Shown here: positions 8,216 through 15,571 of the stretch, in pieces
Layout of the letters: each line of letters opens with the position of its first letter
Numbering within the stretch: position 1 is the first letter of the stretch
DNA from: Chondrinema litorale
GTDB lineage: Bacteria; Bacteroidota; Bacteroidia; Cytophagales; Flammeovirgaceae
DNA length: 64,000 nucleotides
Direction of reading: 5' to 3'
Assembly: GCF_026250525.1 (NCBI RefSeq)
Contig: NZ_CP111044.1
Location: 372,001 to 436,000 of the forward strand
Program-made: the position numbers and the translations under genes
Notes under the pieces: model-generated
Databases searched by the model: none
Seen by the model: only the letters and a program-made list of their open reading frames with translations
What the model was told of the DNA's origin: nothing

Positions 8216-8229
8216 GCCCGGCACCCGGT
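8216..8229. other. GC-rich 14-nt micro-insertion in orfB (site A)
   Basis: The bases gcccggcacccggt separate tggagt from cttgat. Removal gives RLHWSLDFKTPEQVH, the usual C-terminal motif of IS3 transposases. With the preceding GT it reads GTGCCCGGCACCCGG, matching site B in the IS66 element at 14 of 15 positions in the same orientation relative to the gene. Confidence 0.85.
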
Positions 8230-8453
8230 CTTGATTTTAAAACACCAGAACAAGTTCACCAGCATGATTTAAAAGTGAAGAAACGTTGGAAAAAAGTAGA
8301 CTGGGAACTAAGAAAGAAAAGGAAAAAAGAGATTGATTTAGAGAAAATGCAGTATTATCGTTATTGAAAAAGTACAACTTTTGTCAACATACAAAACTAT
8401 TGTTTAACCTAATTCCTGTGTAAACTTTTTTTGCCGCAAGGCATTTTTAGATA

Positions 8454-9335
8454 TCAATTTAGAAATCCTTTTAGGTAACTTAAAATTGTTTCTGTTTGCA
8501 TCATTACACTTACATGACTTTGAGAAGGAACAATTGCCAATTGAGATTTGGGCATGGGTTGTATATCTGCAGTAACACCTCCACCCAATAGTTGATATGT
8601 TTTCATCAATTCAACTTTATCAACTCCATCATTATCGCCTGCAATGATTAATACTGGGGCGGTAATTTTTGCGATGTTGTCGTCTCCACAGTTAAATGGT
8701 TCTTTGGCAAAATCAAACATCACCTTTAAAAACTTTCTCCATTTGGTTTTATCAGGTGCCGCTGTATTGTATGCTGTTTGTAGCGGGGTGTTATCAAAAT
8801 ATTCAGGCTTAAAATCTTCAAAAGCATTGTTCACGATTGGCAGCCAACCCTCAGTTTTGTAAGTAGAGGAAATGATAACCAATTTTTTTAAACGCTCAGG
8901 ACTTTGTACAGCAAACTGATATGCCACAGAGCCACCCATACTATAGCCTGCTACATCAGCACTATCGATCTTTAAGTAATTCATTACTTCTTCCACATCA
9001 TTTGCTAAGGTAGCAATGTCTAATTTTCTGTCTGAGTGAGGTGAATGCCCGTGCCCTTGCATTTCAATGGCAATTACTTTTCTAAACTTAGCCAGTTCTG
9101 GAATTAACTCAGCCCAGTTCATCTCTATGGTGTAAAAGGCACCGTGCAATAAAATTATAGGCTCACTTGTAGGCTCACCATATACTTCGTAATACACTTT
9201 AATTCCATTAACGGGAGCATAGCCACTTTCAACAGGTTTAATCGACTGCGCATGTAACTGAAATATAGAAAATGAAAGCATACCAACAACTGCCAACAGC
9301 TTTTGGGCTTCGCTTTTTTTAATTGCTTTTGCCAT
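8454..9335 (-). CDS. secreted alpha/beta hydrolase
   Basis: 293 residues with an N-terminal basic and hydrophobic signal (MAKAIKKSEAQKLLAVVGML, cleavage likely after LHAQ near residue 30). The fold is the classical serine hydrolase: HG oxyanion motif at 64-65, nucleophile Ser132 in GYSMGG, acid near 235 (GDNDG) and base His274 (SQSHVSV). It resembles periplasmic or surface esterases and carboxylesterase-like hydrolases of the Abhydrolase_1 family, and the substrate is unknown. It lies 5 bases downstream of the AHSA1 gene on the same strand, so it is probably the last gene of an ArsR-AHSA1-hydrolase operon. Confidence 0.85.
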   Translation of the reverse strand: MAKAIKKSEAQKLLAVVGMLSFSIFQLHAQSIKPVESGYAPVNGIKVYYEVYGEPTSEPIILLHGAFYTIEMNWAELIPELAKFRKVIAIEMQGHGHSPHSDRKLDIATLANDVEEVMNYLKIDSADVAGYSMGGSVAYQFAVQSPERLKKLVIISSTYKTEGWLPIVNNAFEDFKPEYFDNTPLQTAYNTAAPDKTKWRKFLKVMFDFAKEPFNCGDDNIAKITAPVLIIAGDNDGVDKVELMKTYQLLGGGVTADIQPMPKSQLAIVPSQSHVSVMMQTETILSYLKGFLN

Positions 9336-9340
9336 CTTTT

Positions 9341-9829
9341 TTATTTTTCTAATAATGTTTCTAATGCGTCTAAAGTCTGTGTGAAACCTTCTTTGAAGCC
9401 CATTTCAATCATTCTTTCCATGCGCTCCAGAGAATCGTTATAGATTGTTATGCTCACCGAGGTTACTCCATTATGTTCACTGAAATTCAAATCCCAATTT
9501 GAGCCAGGTAGATGAGGCGTTTCGTCTTTGTCTGCAAAAACATTAAAAAATTTAAAGTTGGTTTTTGGGCTTATAGATGTATAGTCTTGTATTTGCCAAC
9601 CTAGCTCCTCTCCTTCTGGGCTCAACATTACATAGAATCTTCGGCCTCCCTCTTTAAAGTCCATCAATTTGGTTTTGGAAATAAAAGGCTTGGGAGCCCA
9701 CCACTGATCAAGGATTTCTTTATTTGTAAATGCCTCCCAAACAAGTGGAAGCTCAGCATTAAACTCTCTGGTTATAAATACTGTTTTGGCGGCTTTGTCA
9801 ACCGTAAAATCAAATAGTAAACTGTTCAT
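9341..9829 (-). CDS. SRPBCC/AHSA1 domain protein
   Basis: 162 residues, a single SRPBCC (START-like, Aha1 C-terminal) domain. It opens with the typical ITREFNAELPLVWEAFTNKE and then DQWWAPKPF, continues with MLSPEGEELGW, and ends with an amphipathic C-terminal helix (GFTQTLDALETLL). Such proteins form a hydrophobic ligand pocket. They are very often encoded directly downstream of an ArsR-type repressor, exactly as here, where the start ATG overlaps the repressor stop by 4 bases (9826-9829). The ligand is not known. Confidence 0.88.
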   Translation of the reverse strand: MNSLLFDFTVDKAAKTVFITREFNAELPLVWEAFTNKEILDQWWAPKPFISKTKLMDFKEGGRRFYVMLSPEGEELGWQIQDYTSISPKTNFKFFNVFADKDETPHLPGSNWDLNFSEHNGVTSVSITIYNDSLERMERMIEMGFKEGFTQTLDALETLLEK

Positions 9830-10146
9830 TTTTTATTTTTTTTCATTGTTGATAATATGTCATCTAATTGATTGAATCTTGTCTCCCAAATCTTGCGATA
9901 TTGCGCTAACCATTGATCAATTTCTTTCAGCTTTTCTACTTCAAGTTGGTAATAAATCTCGCGCCCCTGTTGCTCTTGGCTTACCAGTTCACACTCCGAC
10001 AGAATCCGTAAATGCTTAGATACTGCTTGTCTTGATGTATTGAAGTTATCAGCAATAGCATTTGGTGTCATTGCCTGTAATGCTATTAAACCAATTATGG
10101 CTCGCCTTGTTGGGTCTGCAATTGCTTGAAAAACATCTCTTCTCAT
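9826..10146 (-). CDS. ArsR-family transcriptional repressor
   Basis: Winged-helix repressor of about 106 residues. I start it at the internal methionine (MRRDVFQAIADPTRRAII) because this is where ArsR proteins of the SdpR/AHSA1-linked type begin. The frame is open 16 codons further upstream to 10194. The recognition helix is NTSRQAVSKHLRIL and the wing is SQEQQGREIYY. No cysteine metal site is evident, in keeping with the non-metal ArsR group paired with SRPBCC proteins. It is the first gene of a coupled operon with the AHSA1 protein and hydrolase and probably regulates it. Confidence 0.88.
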   Translation of the reverse strand: MRRDVFQAIADPTRRAIIGLIALQAMTPNAIADNFNTSRQAVSKHLRILSECELVSQEQQGREIYYQLEVEKLKEIDQWLAQYRKIWETRFNQLDDILSTMKKNKK

Positions 10147-10326
10147 TTCAGTATTTTTTAAAATGAAACCATTCGATTGCGAATATATACGCAACCTTTC
10201 GGTTTCTCAAATTTTCACAAGCTTTTTTTTCAGAAAGTCAAAAAATTTTAGTGGGATGGAGGTTTGTGGAGGAGATAAAGGAGGTGATTACTTCCTTAGC
10301 AAAATTTAGTGGGTAACACTGTATTA

Positions 10327-11025
10327 CTATTCATTTGAGCCGATATACTCTAAAGTTTTATCCTCTTTACTAATCTTAATTACAAAATGGAAAGTGCCAT
10401 CGTCAAGTCGAGTATTAGACCTTATTTCTTTTGTGTAATCGTATTCATTTTCAAATTGAACGGTATCTATATGAGTGTTCAGTATCTTATAAACCTCTCG
10501 CCAATCTTTAAACCCAAGATAATTAGGACTTTTTTGAATATCGTTAACTAATCTAGTATAATCGTTTTCAGAAACCCGAAGTTTGAAAATATGATAATAA
10601 TCTCTGAGTCCTCCTGCTTCGTTTTCAATTAGTTCAAAATCATCATTTAAGTATATTCCATGTCCACTCAACAAATTTTTTGCATCTGATTTAGTAAACA
10701 TCCAATCTTCGATCCAAGGACTTAATAATAGAAAAATAACACCAACAAGCAAAATACTTGAAACAATCCGTCCGATCTTTTCACTCCCATACATTTTAAA
10801 CAACCAATACGGAACATGAACTATTGAAAATAAGATTGTAAATAAAGTAAAAAAGGGAAAGAAAAAAACACCAAATTCGGAGTCTAGACCAACTAATGCT
10901 AATACTGCCAAAAACCCGCCAATGAGTATGCCTTGTTTCTTTTTTCCATTTTTATATGGTAAATATCCATTAAGGACAGATATCACTAAAAAGATTAAAA
11001 AGGCAATCCAAGCTCTCTCATTCAT
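10327..11025 (-). CDS. hypothetical membrane protein
   Basis: 232 residues. Residues 1-105 contain about four membrane segments: AWIAFLIFLVISVL, a glycine-rich ILIGGFLAVLALVG, FFFPFFTLFTILFSIV, and IVSSILLVGVIFLLLSPWI. The C-terminal 120 residues are soluble and charged, with no motif I know. It follows the 214-residue membrane protein on the same strand by 32 bases and precedes the ArsR group by about 130 bases. The latter gap contains only G-rich, ORF-free sequence. No function can be assigned. Confidence 0.6.
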   Translation of the reverse strand: MNERAWIAFLIFLVISVLNGYLPYKNGKKKQGILIGGFLAVLALVGLDSEFGVFFFPFFTLFTILFSIVHVPYWLFKMYGSEKIGRIVSSILLVGVIFLLLSPWIEDWMFTKSDAKNLLSGHGIYLNDDFELIENEAGGLRDYYHIFKLRVSENDYTRLVNDIQKSPNYLGFKDWREVYKILNTHIDTVQFENEYDYTKEIRSNTRLDDGTFHFVIKISKEDKTLEYIGSNE

Positions 11026-11057
11026 TTATCTTTATTTATGTGGTAAGTTAGTATCTT

Positions 11058-11702
11058 TTATTTTTTCATGTATTGATCCAAATCCTCAAGTTTTCCATCG
11101 AATGGTTCTTGTTCTGTTAAGTTATCCCAAAACTGTGAATTCATTAAATCTTCTGGAAGCTTACCTGTAAATACATAATAAGGTTGAAGTTTTTTGCCAT
11201 GTTTAACAACTCTAGTATTGTAATATCTTGTCTGGCTTGAATCCAACAAGTCTATATACTCAATTTTGTTAGTAAGTTTTCGTACTCCATCGAATTCCTG
11301 TCCACCGATCATTATCAATTTTCCTTCGCATTCAATGATATAATGATCTCCTTCGTCATTGTAGCTCTTAATTTTGATATATCGATCAATATTTATTTCT
11401 CGAACTAAAGTAATTCCAGTTTCAATTATCGCTTCTTTTTCTTTGAGAAATCCTGGCAAATAAATTAAATCCTTGACTTCCGATATTAGAATCCATACCA
11501 TGAAAAAAGACACAATAGATAATGGAATAATTAACCATAAGCTTGGGAAAGTGTAAATGGCAACCACAAATCCGATCAAAATAAAAATCTTAATCAGGAC
11601 AGACTTTTTTGTTTTAGGAAAGAATGATTGAGTTACTTCAATTTCTTTCCTTAATACTTTCTTATCCGCTTCTGAAAGCTCTCTTTCATATTCTTTTATC
11701 AA
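11058..11702 (-). CDS. hypothetical membrane-anchored protein
   Basis: 214 residues. It has a charged N-terminus (EYERELSEADKKVLRKEIE), then two adjacent membrane helices (about residues 38-75: VLIKIFILIGFVVAIY and LWLIIPLSIVSFFMVWIL), then a soluble domain of about 130 residues with repeated Tyr/Ile/Lys-rich strands. No catalytic motif or known family was recognised. It lies between the interrupted lipoprotein gene upstream and the 232-residue membrane protein downstream, all on the minus strand, so the three may have formed one transcription unit before the IS21 insertion. Confidence 0.6.
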   Translation of the reverse strand: MIKEYERELSEADKKVLRKEIEVTQSFFPKTKKSVLIKIFILIGFVVAIYTFPSLWLIIPLSIVSFFMVWILISEVKDLIYLPGFLKEKEAIIETGITLVREINIDRYIKIKSYNDEGDHYIIECEGKLIMIGGQEFDGVRKLTNKIEYIDLLDSSQTRYYNTRVVKHGKKLQPYYVFTGKLPEDLMNSQFWDNLTEQEPFDGKLEDLDQYMKK

Positions 11703-12189
11703 GTTATAGGGATTTTATTATTTTTTAAAACATCCTTCAATTCTTTATAAACCTTTCATATTCTCTTGAAGTCATTGTGGTAGACCGATATGGTGCAGAA
11801 GCATCTACGTCGTCTCCAATAATTACCAAATTACTTTTATGTTCGGTTGAATAGTAGTTCACATAGTTTTTCTCTTGTTCTACAAGTTCATATGTTCCTT
11901 CTTTTCTAAATTCAGGCTCCTTACAACCATGCTCATGAATTGTAAAACTAAGTTCATTGGGAAACTCAAGCTCATTGTTATGTGGAAAACTAAAGCTTAA
12001 ATCTGTTGAATAGCAATCTGATGCACCACAATCAAATCCGTGTAAATCAAATGGAAGGTTAAACGTAAGTTCATTAGATGATGCATATAATTATGATGCT
12101 GACCACCGGAATTATCATCTTGACCACCCCTTACTTTTCCCTGTACCTATCCATACTTTTTGATGGCTGTTCCTACAAATGTAACCAAA

Positions 12190-12924
12190 TCATTTTACTT
12201 TGACCTTCCTCATGGATTCCCCCTTGAGTTCTATCCTATGGGAAGAATTGAGCAATCTATCTAAAATAGCGTCCGCAATCGTGCTATCCCCTATGACATC
12301 ATACCAACTTGCCACTGGCAACTGAGAGGCCATAATGGTAGATTTCACTCCATGCCTATCTTCTAGGACCTCCAATAGCATCATCCTTGAGTTGGCATCT
12401 AGGGGCTGTAAGCCAAAATCGTCTATGATAAGCAGTTCATGTTTTTCTATCCTGGCCAACTGCTTGAGATAGGTGCCATCTGCCTTGGACATATTGAGTT
12501 GGGGGAACATCTTCTGTGCATTGAAATACAGTGCCCTGTGGCCTGACATACAGGCCTGATGCCCCAATGCAGAGGCGATGTAACTTTTACCTGCCCCGGT
12601 AGGTCCTGTAATGAGTACATTTTCCTTCCGTTGAACGAAAGTGCAGTCGGCAAGGCGCAACATCAATGTCCTGTCAAGGCCACGTTGTGCAGTGAGGTCG
12701 AGTTCCTCCACACTGGCCGGATAACGGAACTTGGCAGACTTTAGATAGCGCCCTATCTTGCGGTTCTCCCTGTCCTCCCATTCGGCCTGTACCAATAGAG
12801 CGATCATCTCATCATTGGTCAATGCATCCTGTTTACCGTTTTCCAGTAGTGCTTTGTAGGCATGTTGCATGCCATAAAAGCGCATCTGCGACAATTTTTT
12901 CAATACCGTAGTATCCATGTTCAT
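12190..12924 (-). CDS. istB: IS21 transposition helper ATPase IstB
   Basis: 244-residue AAA+ ATPase of the DnaC-like IstB family. Walker A is GPTGAGKSYIA (about residues 106-116), and Walker B is LLIIDDFGLQPLD. A sensor-like region (TIMASQLPVASWYDV) and the C-terminal RLLNSSHRIELKGESMRK follow. Length and motif spacing are normal and the frame is intact. IstB oligomerises on DNA and helps the IstA transposase select and join the target. It lies 24 bases downstream of istA. Confidence 0.95.
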   Translation of the reverse strand: MNMDTTVLKKLSQMRFYGMQHAYKALLENGKQDALTNDEMIALLVQAEWEDRENRKIGRYLKSAKFRYPASVEELDLTAQRGLDRTLMLRLADCTFVQRKENVLITGPTGAGKSYIASALGHQACMSGHRALYFNAQKMFPQLNMSKADGTYLKQLARIEKHELLIIDDFGLQPLDANSRMMLLEVLEDRHGVKSTIMASQLPVASWYDVIGDSTIADAILDRLLNSSHRIELKGESMRKVKVK

Positions 12925-12948
12925 TTATTATTTAGGGTTAAAAAATAG

Positions 12949-14493
12949 TTATCTGTAATCTTTGCTGCCCCTGATATTATCATGGAAGGGCAGTGTTTGC
13001 TGTCCATTGTTTTCCTTGGGCAATTTTTCCAGTCCACTTTTCAGGATACGGTCCACGGTCCTGTAATCATAGGCACCAAAGTCGGCAGCCCGTCTTATGG
13101 CTGCAAGGAACCGTTCCCTGCCCACTTTTTTATCAAATGACAGGATGCCCACACAGCTGCGGTAGGCCTGCTCTGGATGGCGTTTCCTTTCCATCACAGC
13201 CGTTATAAAATCCTTGACATCGGGGTGGATGCCCGCTGCCCATGAAAGGAACTTTTGTGGGTTCCATTCAGATACAAAGCGATGGGTGGAGGGCATATGC
13301 TCCTTGACGGTGGTGTAGACATGGCAACGCATATCCCTACGATGGAAGGCGATACGTTCCCCTTTATAGTAGACCGAGACCTGGGAAGCGGAGTACACCA
13401 GTTTGACCTTCTTGGCGATGAAGCGATAGGGTACACTATAGTAATGCTTGTCCTCCAACAGGGATACATGGGCGTTCTTCATCACGGTGCAGTACTTGAA
13501 AAGCTTCAACTCATAACGGGATATCGGCAGTGGCCCCAGTTTTTCCTTCTCCTCTTTTTTGAACCTTTCCCTTCGGCTGATGGCCTCTTTTTGGAAGTGC
13601 ATATCATTGTGCTGTTCCAAGAGCTGTGATATGGCCAAATTGAGTTCCTGTAGGGAATGGAAGGTGTTGTCACGCAATGGGGCATAGATGCGGGAATAGG
13701 CAATACGGACGGCGTTCTCCACCAATGCCTTGTCACGTGGGCGGTAACTCCTTGTCGGGAGTACGGCCGTACCATAGTGGTTGGCCATATCGGCAAAGTC
13801 AGTATTGAGGTCTGCCTCATATTTACTGGCTTTGTGTACGGCTGCCTTGAGATTATCAGGTACGAGTAACCGTGGTACACCACCGAAATAATGGAGGGCA
13901 TCCTGTGTGGCACCGATGAAGTCTTCCTTTTTTTGTGAGGGGACCGCTTTGACAAAGGTCAACTGGCTATAGCCAAGTATGGCCACATAGACCTCTACCT
14001 CGTGCAGTTCCCCCGTTTCCCTGTCCACCCAGTGTAGCTTCTTCCCCGTGAAGTCGATGAACATCTTGTCACCAGGGGAATGTTCCAGGTGCATGGTGGC
14101 ATCCTTGCCTGCCTTCCAACTTCGGATGTGGTTGCAGAAATGGGAGTAGCTGTAACCACCGGGGTTTTTCTGCATATATTCCGTCCAGAGCAGCCAGCGG
14201 CTCACTCCGGTCCTGGGAAGTTCCTTCTCGATATAGGGTCTCATCGCTTCCAGATTGAGCTTACGCTCTTCTTCATCTGGTGGAGGGGATACCAGTAGGG
14301 CCTCCAGTTCAACCTCATCTTTCTCCAGTAGTGTCTTTGTATCATGGCCAGAGCCCTTGATCAGGGCCAGGTATTTTTTTATCGTGTTACGGGAGACACC
14401 AAGACCCTTGGATATCGTCTGGATACCCATGCCCTGTTCCCGTAACCTGATGATCTGTTTTAACTTGTTCATGTTCAATATCTTTCCTGCCAT
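12949..14493 (-). CDS. istA: IS21 transposase IstA
   Basis: Transposase with an N-terminal helix-turn-helix (GIQTISKGLGVSRNTIKKYL) and an rve/DDE catalytic core: Asp in MFIDFTGKKLH, Asp in VPDNLKAAV, Glu in ALVENAVRI. A C-terminal beta-barrel/basic region follows. The frame is open up to 14586, but the extra codons fall in the terminal-repeat region. I therefore start at the ATG 14491-14493 (MAGKILNMNKLKQ), giving about 514 residues, the usual size. The frame is uninterrupted, so with istB this element should be able to move. Confidence 0.93.
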   Translation of the reverse strand: MAGKILNMNKLKQIIRLREQGMGIQTISKGLGVSRNTIKKYLALIKGSGHDTKTLLEKDEVELEALLVSPPPDEEERKLNLEAMRPYIEKELPRTGVSRWLLWTEYMQKNPGGYSYSHFCNHIRSWKAGKDATMHLEHSPGDKMFIDFTGKKLHWVDRETGELHEVEVYVAILGYSQLTFVKAVPSQKKEDFIGATQDALHYFGGVPRLLVPDNLKAAVHKASKYEADLNTDFADMANHYGTAVLPTRSYRPRDKALVENAVRIAYSRIYAPLRDNTFHSLQELNLAISQLLEQHNDMHFQKEAISRRERFKKEEKEKLGPLPISRYELKLFKYCTVMKNAHVSLLEDKHYYSVPYRFIAKKVKLVYSASQVSVYYKGERIAFHRRDMRCHVYTTVKEHMPSTHRFVSEWNPQKFLSWAAGIHPDVKDFITAVMERKRHPEQAYRSCVGILSFDKKVGRERFLAAIRRAADFGAYDYRTVDRILKSGLEKLPKENNGQQTLPFHDNIRGSKDYR

Positions 14494-15001
14494 ATCTTGC
14501 GGTAGTTTGGTTGCTACCGCAAACAAAGCACGGAAGGACGGGGATAATGGGGTGGTCAGCATCATAATTATTATCATCTTGACCACCCTGATATTGAGTG
14601 GTCAGTTTGATAATTATAGCTTTTTTGACCACCGCTCTCAAAGCGCTAAAGGGGTGGTCAATATCATAATTGCTAGTGGTCTGCTTGATAATTGGGGGTG
14701 GTCAAGATCAATAATTATATGCAGATGAAACTGAAACCAAATTCCTGATGTATAATTCCTCCAAAAAACTACCTATTAAAAAATTGTTGGATTTAGATTT
14801 TACAAGTTCTATTCTTAAAGAATCTTGGTGCGCTTCCCAGTCATTGGGTTCTGTGTTGGTGCTTTTGAGATCATTGTTTATTCCTAGTTCACTACTTTGT
14901 TCAGTCTTCAACTCAGGCTCTTCTTTTACGAGTGTGTTTTGTTTGTTATTAGATGAACATGCAAAAATTATTAGTGTTAGAATAAGAGGTTTTATATTCA
15001 T

Positions 15002-15571
15002 ATTTTATGGTTTACCCAATGGTCTTTAACTATCAGATATGCGATGTGTCCATATCCTTTTTAAGCAGTACTAATGTAATGAAACAAATCAAACCCCGCA
15101 ACAGCATTTTCAATTTGCTGAAAATCTAAATACCGAAGCAAAATTCTCTAGAAGCACAACTAGTCTAAATGAGCAGTTGGTAATTTACTACCTAACTTTT
15201 CAGCTCGATATCAACTTTTGTTTGATGTCTATAGTGCCTTATAACTTTCACCTAAATGCTTACCAGCCAATATTCGGGTTTGTTTTCATCCAATTAATTG
15301 CATTTATAGACATTTTCTCATAGTTGTGCCCCACATTTTTTACTGTGTCAATATCCCAATTAAATGTCCATTCATTTTGATCTGTTAATTCCTTATTTCT
15401 TTTAAAAAAACAGGTTCCACGCTCAAGCCGATGATCTCCAGTATTTATTTAGTACGCATTAGTTCATTTTTGACTGATATCTAAAAGTATTGGCTTAAAT
15501 GGTAAATCCGGTTATATCAAACATAGGCTTATCTTTGCCCCTTGTAATTAAATAAAAATTGTTATTTATCA
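15002..15571. other. 570-base intergenic region
   Basis: Between the divergent lipoprotein remnant and the hybrid sensor gene I see no ORF with protein character, no tRNA and no strong hairpin. Its only notable site is a TAnnTTTG box near the right end, listed separately. It probably holds the promoters of both divergent genes. Confidence 0.4.
15530..15537 (+). promoter_or_regulatory. candidate -7 box upstream of the hybrid sensor
   Basis: TATCTTTG fits the Bacteroidota -7 consensus TAnnTTTG and lies 35 bases before the ATG at 15572. I found no convincing -33 element at normal spacing, so the call rests on the -7 box alone. Confidence 0.35.

Larger units (their letters stand above)
7296..8367 (+). 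pseudogene. IS3-family transposase OrfB (rve/DDE), broken by three insertions
   Basis: The orfB frame enters from 7296 within orfA. It keeps the HTH_21-like part (GCVKLHHQLQDFL, LRGLLKKHGLLKPHR) and the DDE core: first Asp in VWVSDIT, second in LITDAYSKKIVGWS, HHSDRG, and Glu in NPYDNALAERMNNTIKNEF. A 14-nt insertion after DIT shifts the frame. A 12-nt insertion adds four residues inside HSDRG-IQYC. Another 14-nt insertion after LHWS shifts the frame again, and the true C-terminus (LDFKTPEQVH to KMQYYRY) ends at 8365-8367. Removing all three gives one uninterrupted canonical OrfB. Confidence 0.9.
6955..8443 (+). mobile_element. IS3-family insertion sequence, decayed, about 1489 bp
   Basis: The ends are imperfect 30-bp inverted repeats, 6955-6984 (TG-C-TT--GGCAAAA pattern, ending tacacagga) and 8414-8443 in reverse complement. 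Both start with TG and end with CA, as IS3 elements do. Inside are orfA and orfB in overlapping frames, as expected for a -1 frameshifted transposase. The flanks are T-rich (a T5 on each side if the left end is 6954), so a target duplication cannot be proved. orfB is inactivated by short GC-rich insertions described separately. Confidence 0.85.
12094..14710 (-). mobile_element. IS21-family insertion sequence, apparently intact
   Basis: The element carries istA and istB in the usual order on the minus strand. The ends begin tgat-c-tgaccacc on both sides, in inverted orientation. Each end contains further spaced copies of tgaccacc (for example near 12100 and 12121 on the left, and several between 14577 and 14703 on the right), which is typical of the multiple terminal repeats of IS21. 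It is flanked by a 7-bp direct repeat, ataatta, at 12087-12093 and 14711-14717. Base composition is clearly richer in G+C than the host genes, suggesting recent arrival from another background. Confidence 0.92.
11737..15001 (-). pseudogene. hypothetical lipoprotein gene split by IS21
   Basis: The 5' part (15001-14711) encodes a lipoprotein start (MNIKPLILTLIIFACSSNN, lipobox FACS) and 97 residues before a stop supplied by the element. The 3' part lies beyond the other end of IS21 (12084-11737, ending YERFIKN) and is open for about 115 codons rich in Phe, Asp and Glu. Joining the halves after removing the element and one 7-bp duplication leaves them in different frames. Another indel therefore exists, or the two halves have diverged. 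The protein family is unknown. Confidence 0.6.

Noticed and set aside
7799..8272. Separate transposase-like ORF starting at GTG
   Set aside because: It is the middle of IS3 orfB, opened by the 14-nt insertion at 7782-7795; it is not an independent gene.
10200..10326. G-rich stretch with aggaggtgatt resembling a strong ribosome-binding site
   Set aside because: No start codon with a protein-like frame follows on the plus strand, so it is probably fortuitous.
14494..14586. 31-codon N-terminal extension of istA
   Set aside because: These codons lie in the terminal repeat region and read as low-complexity sequence. The internal ATG gives a normal-length IstA.
12993..14728. Several long ORFs on the strand opposite istA
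   Set aside because: The GC-rich istA gene leaves open antisense frames by composition. None has a domain or a plausible start.
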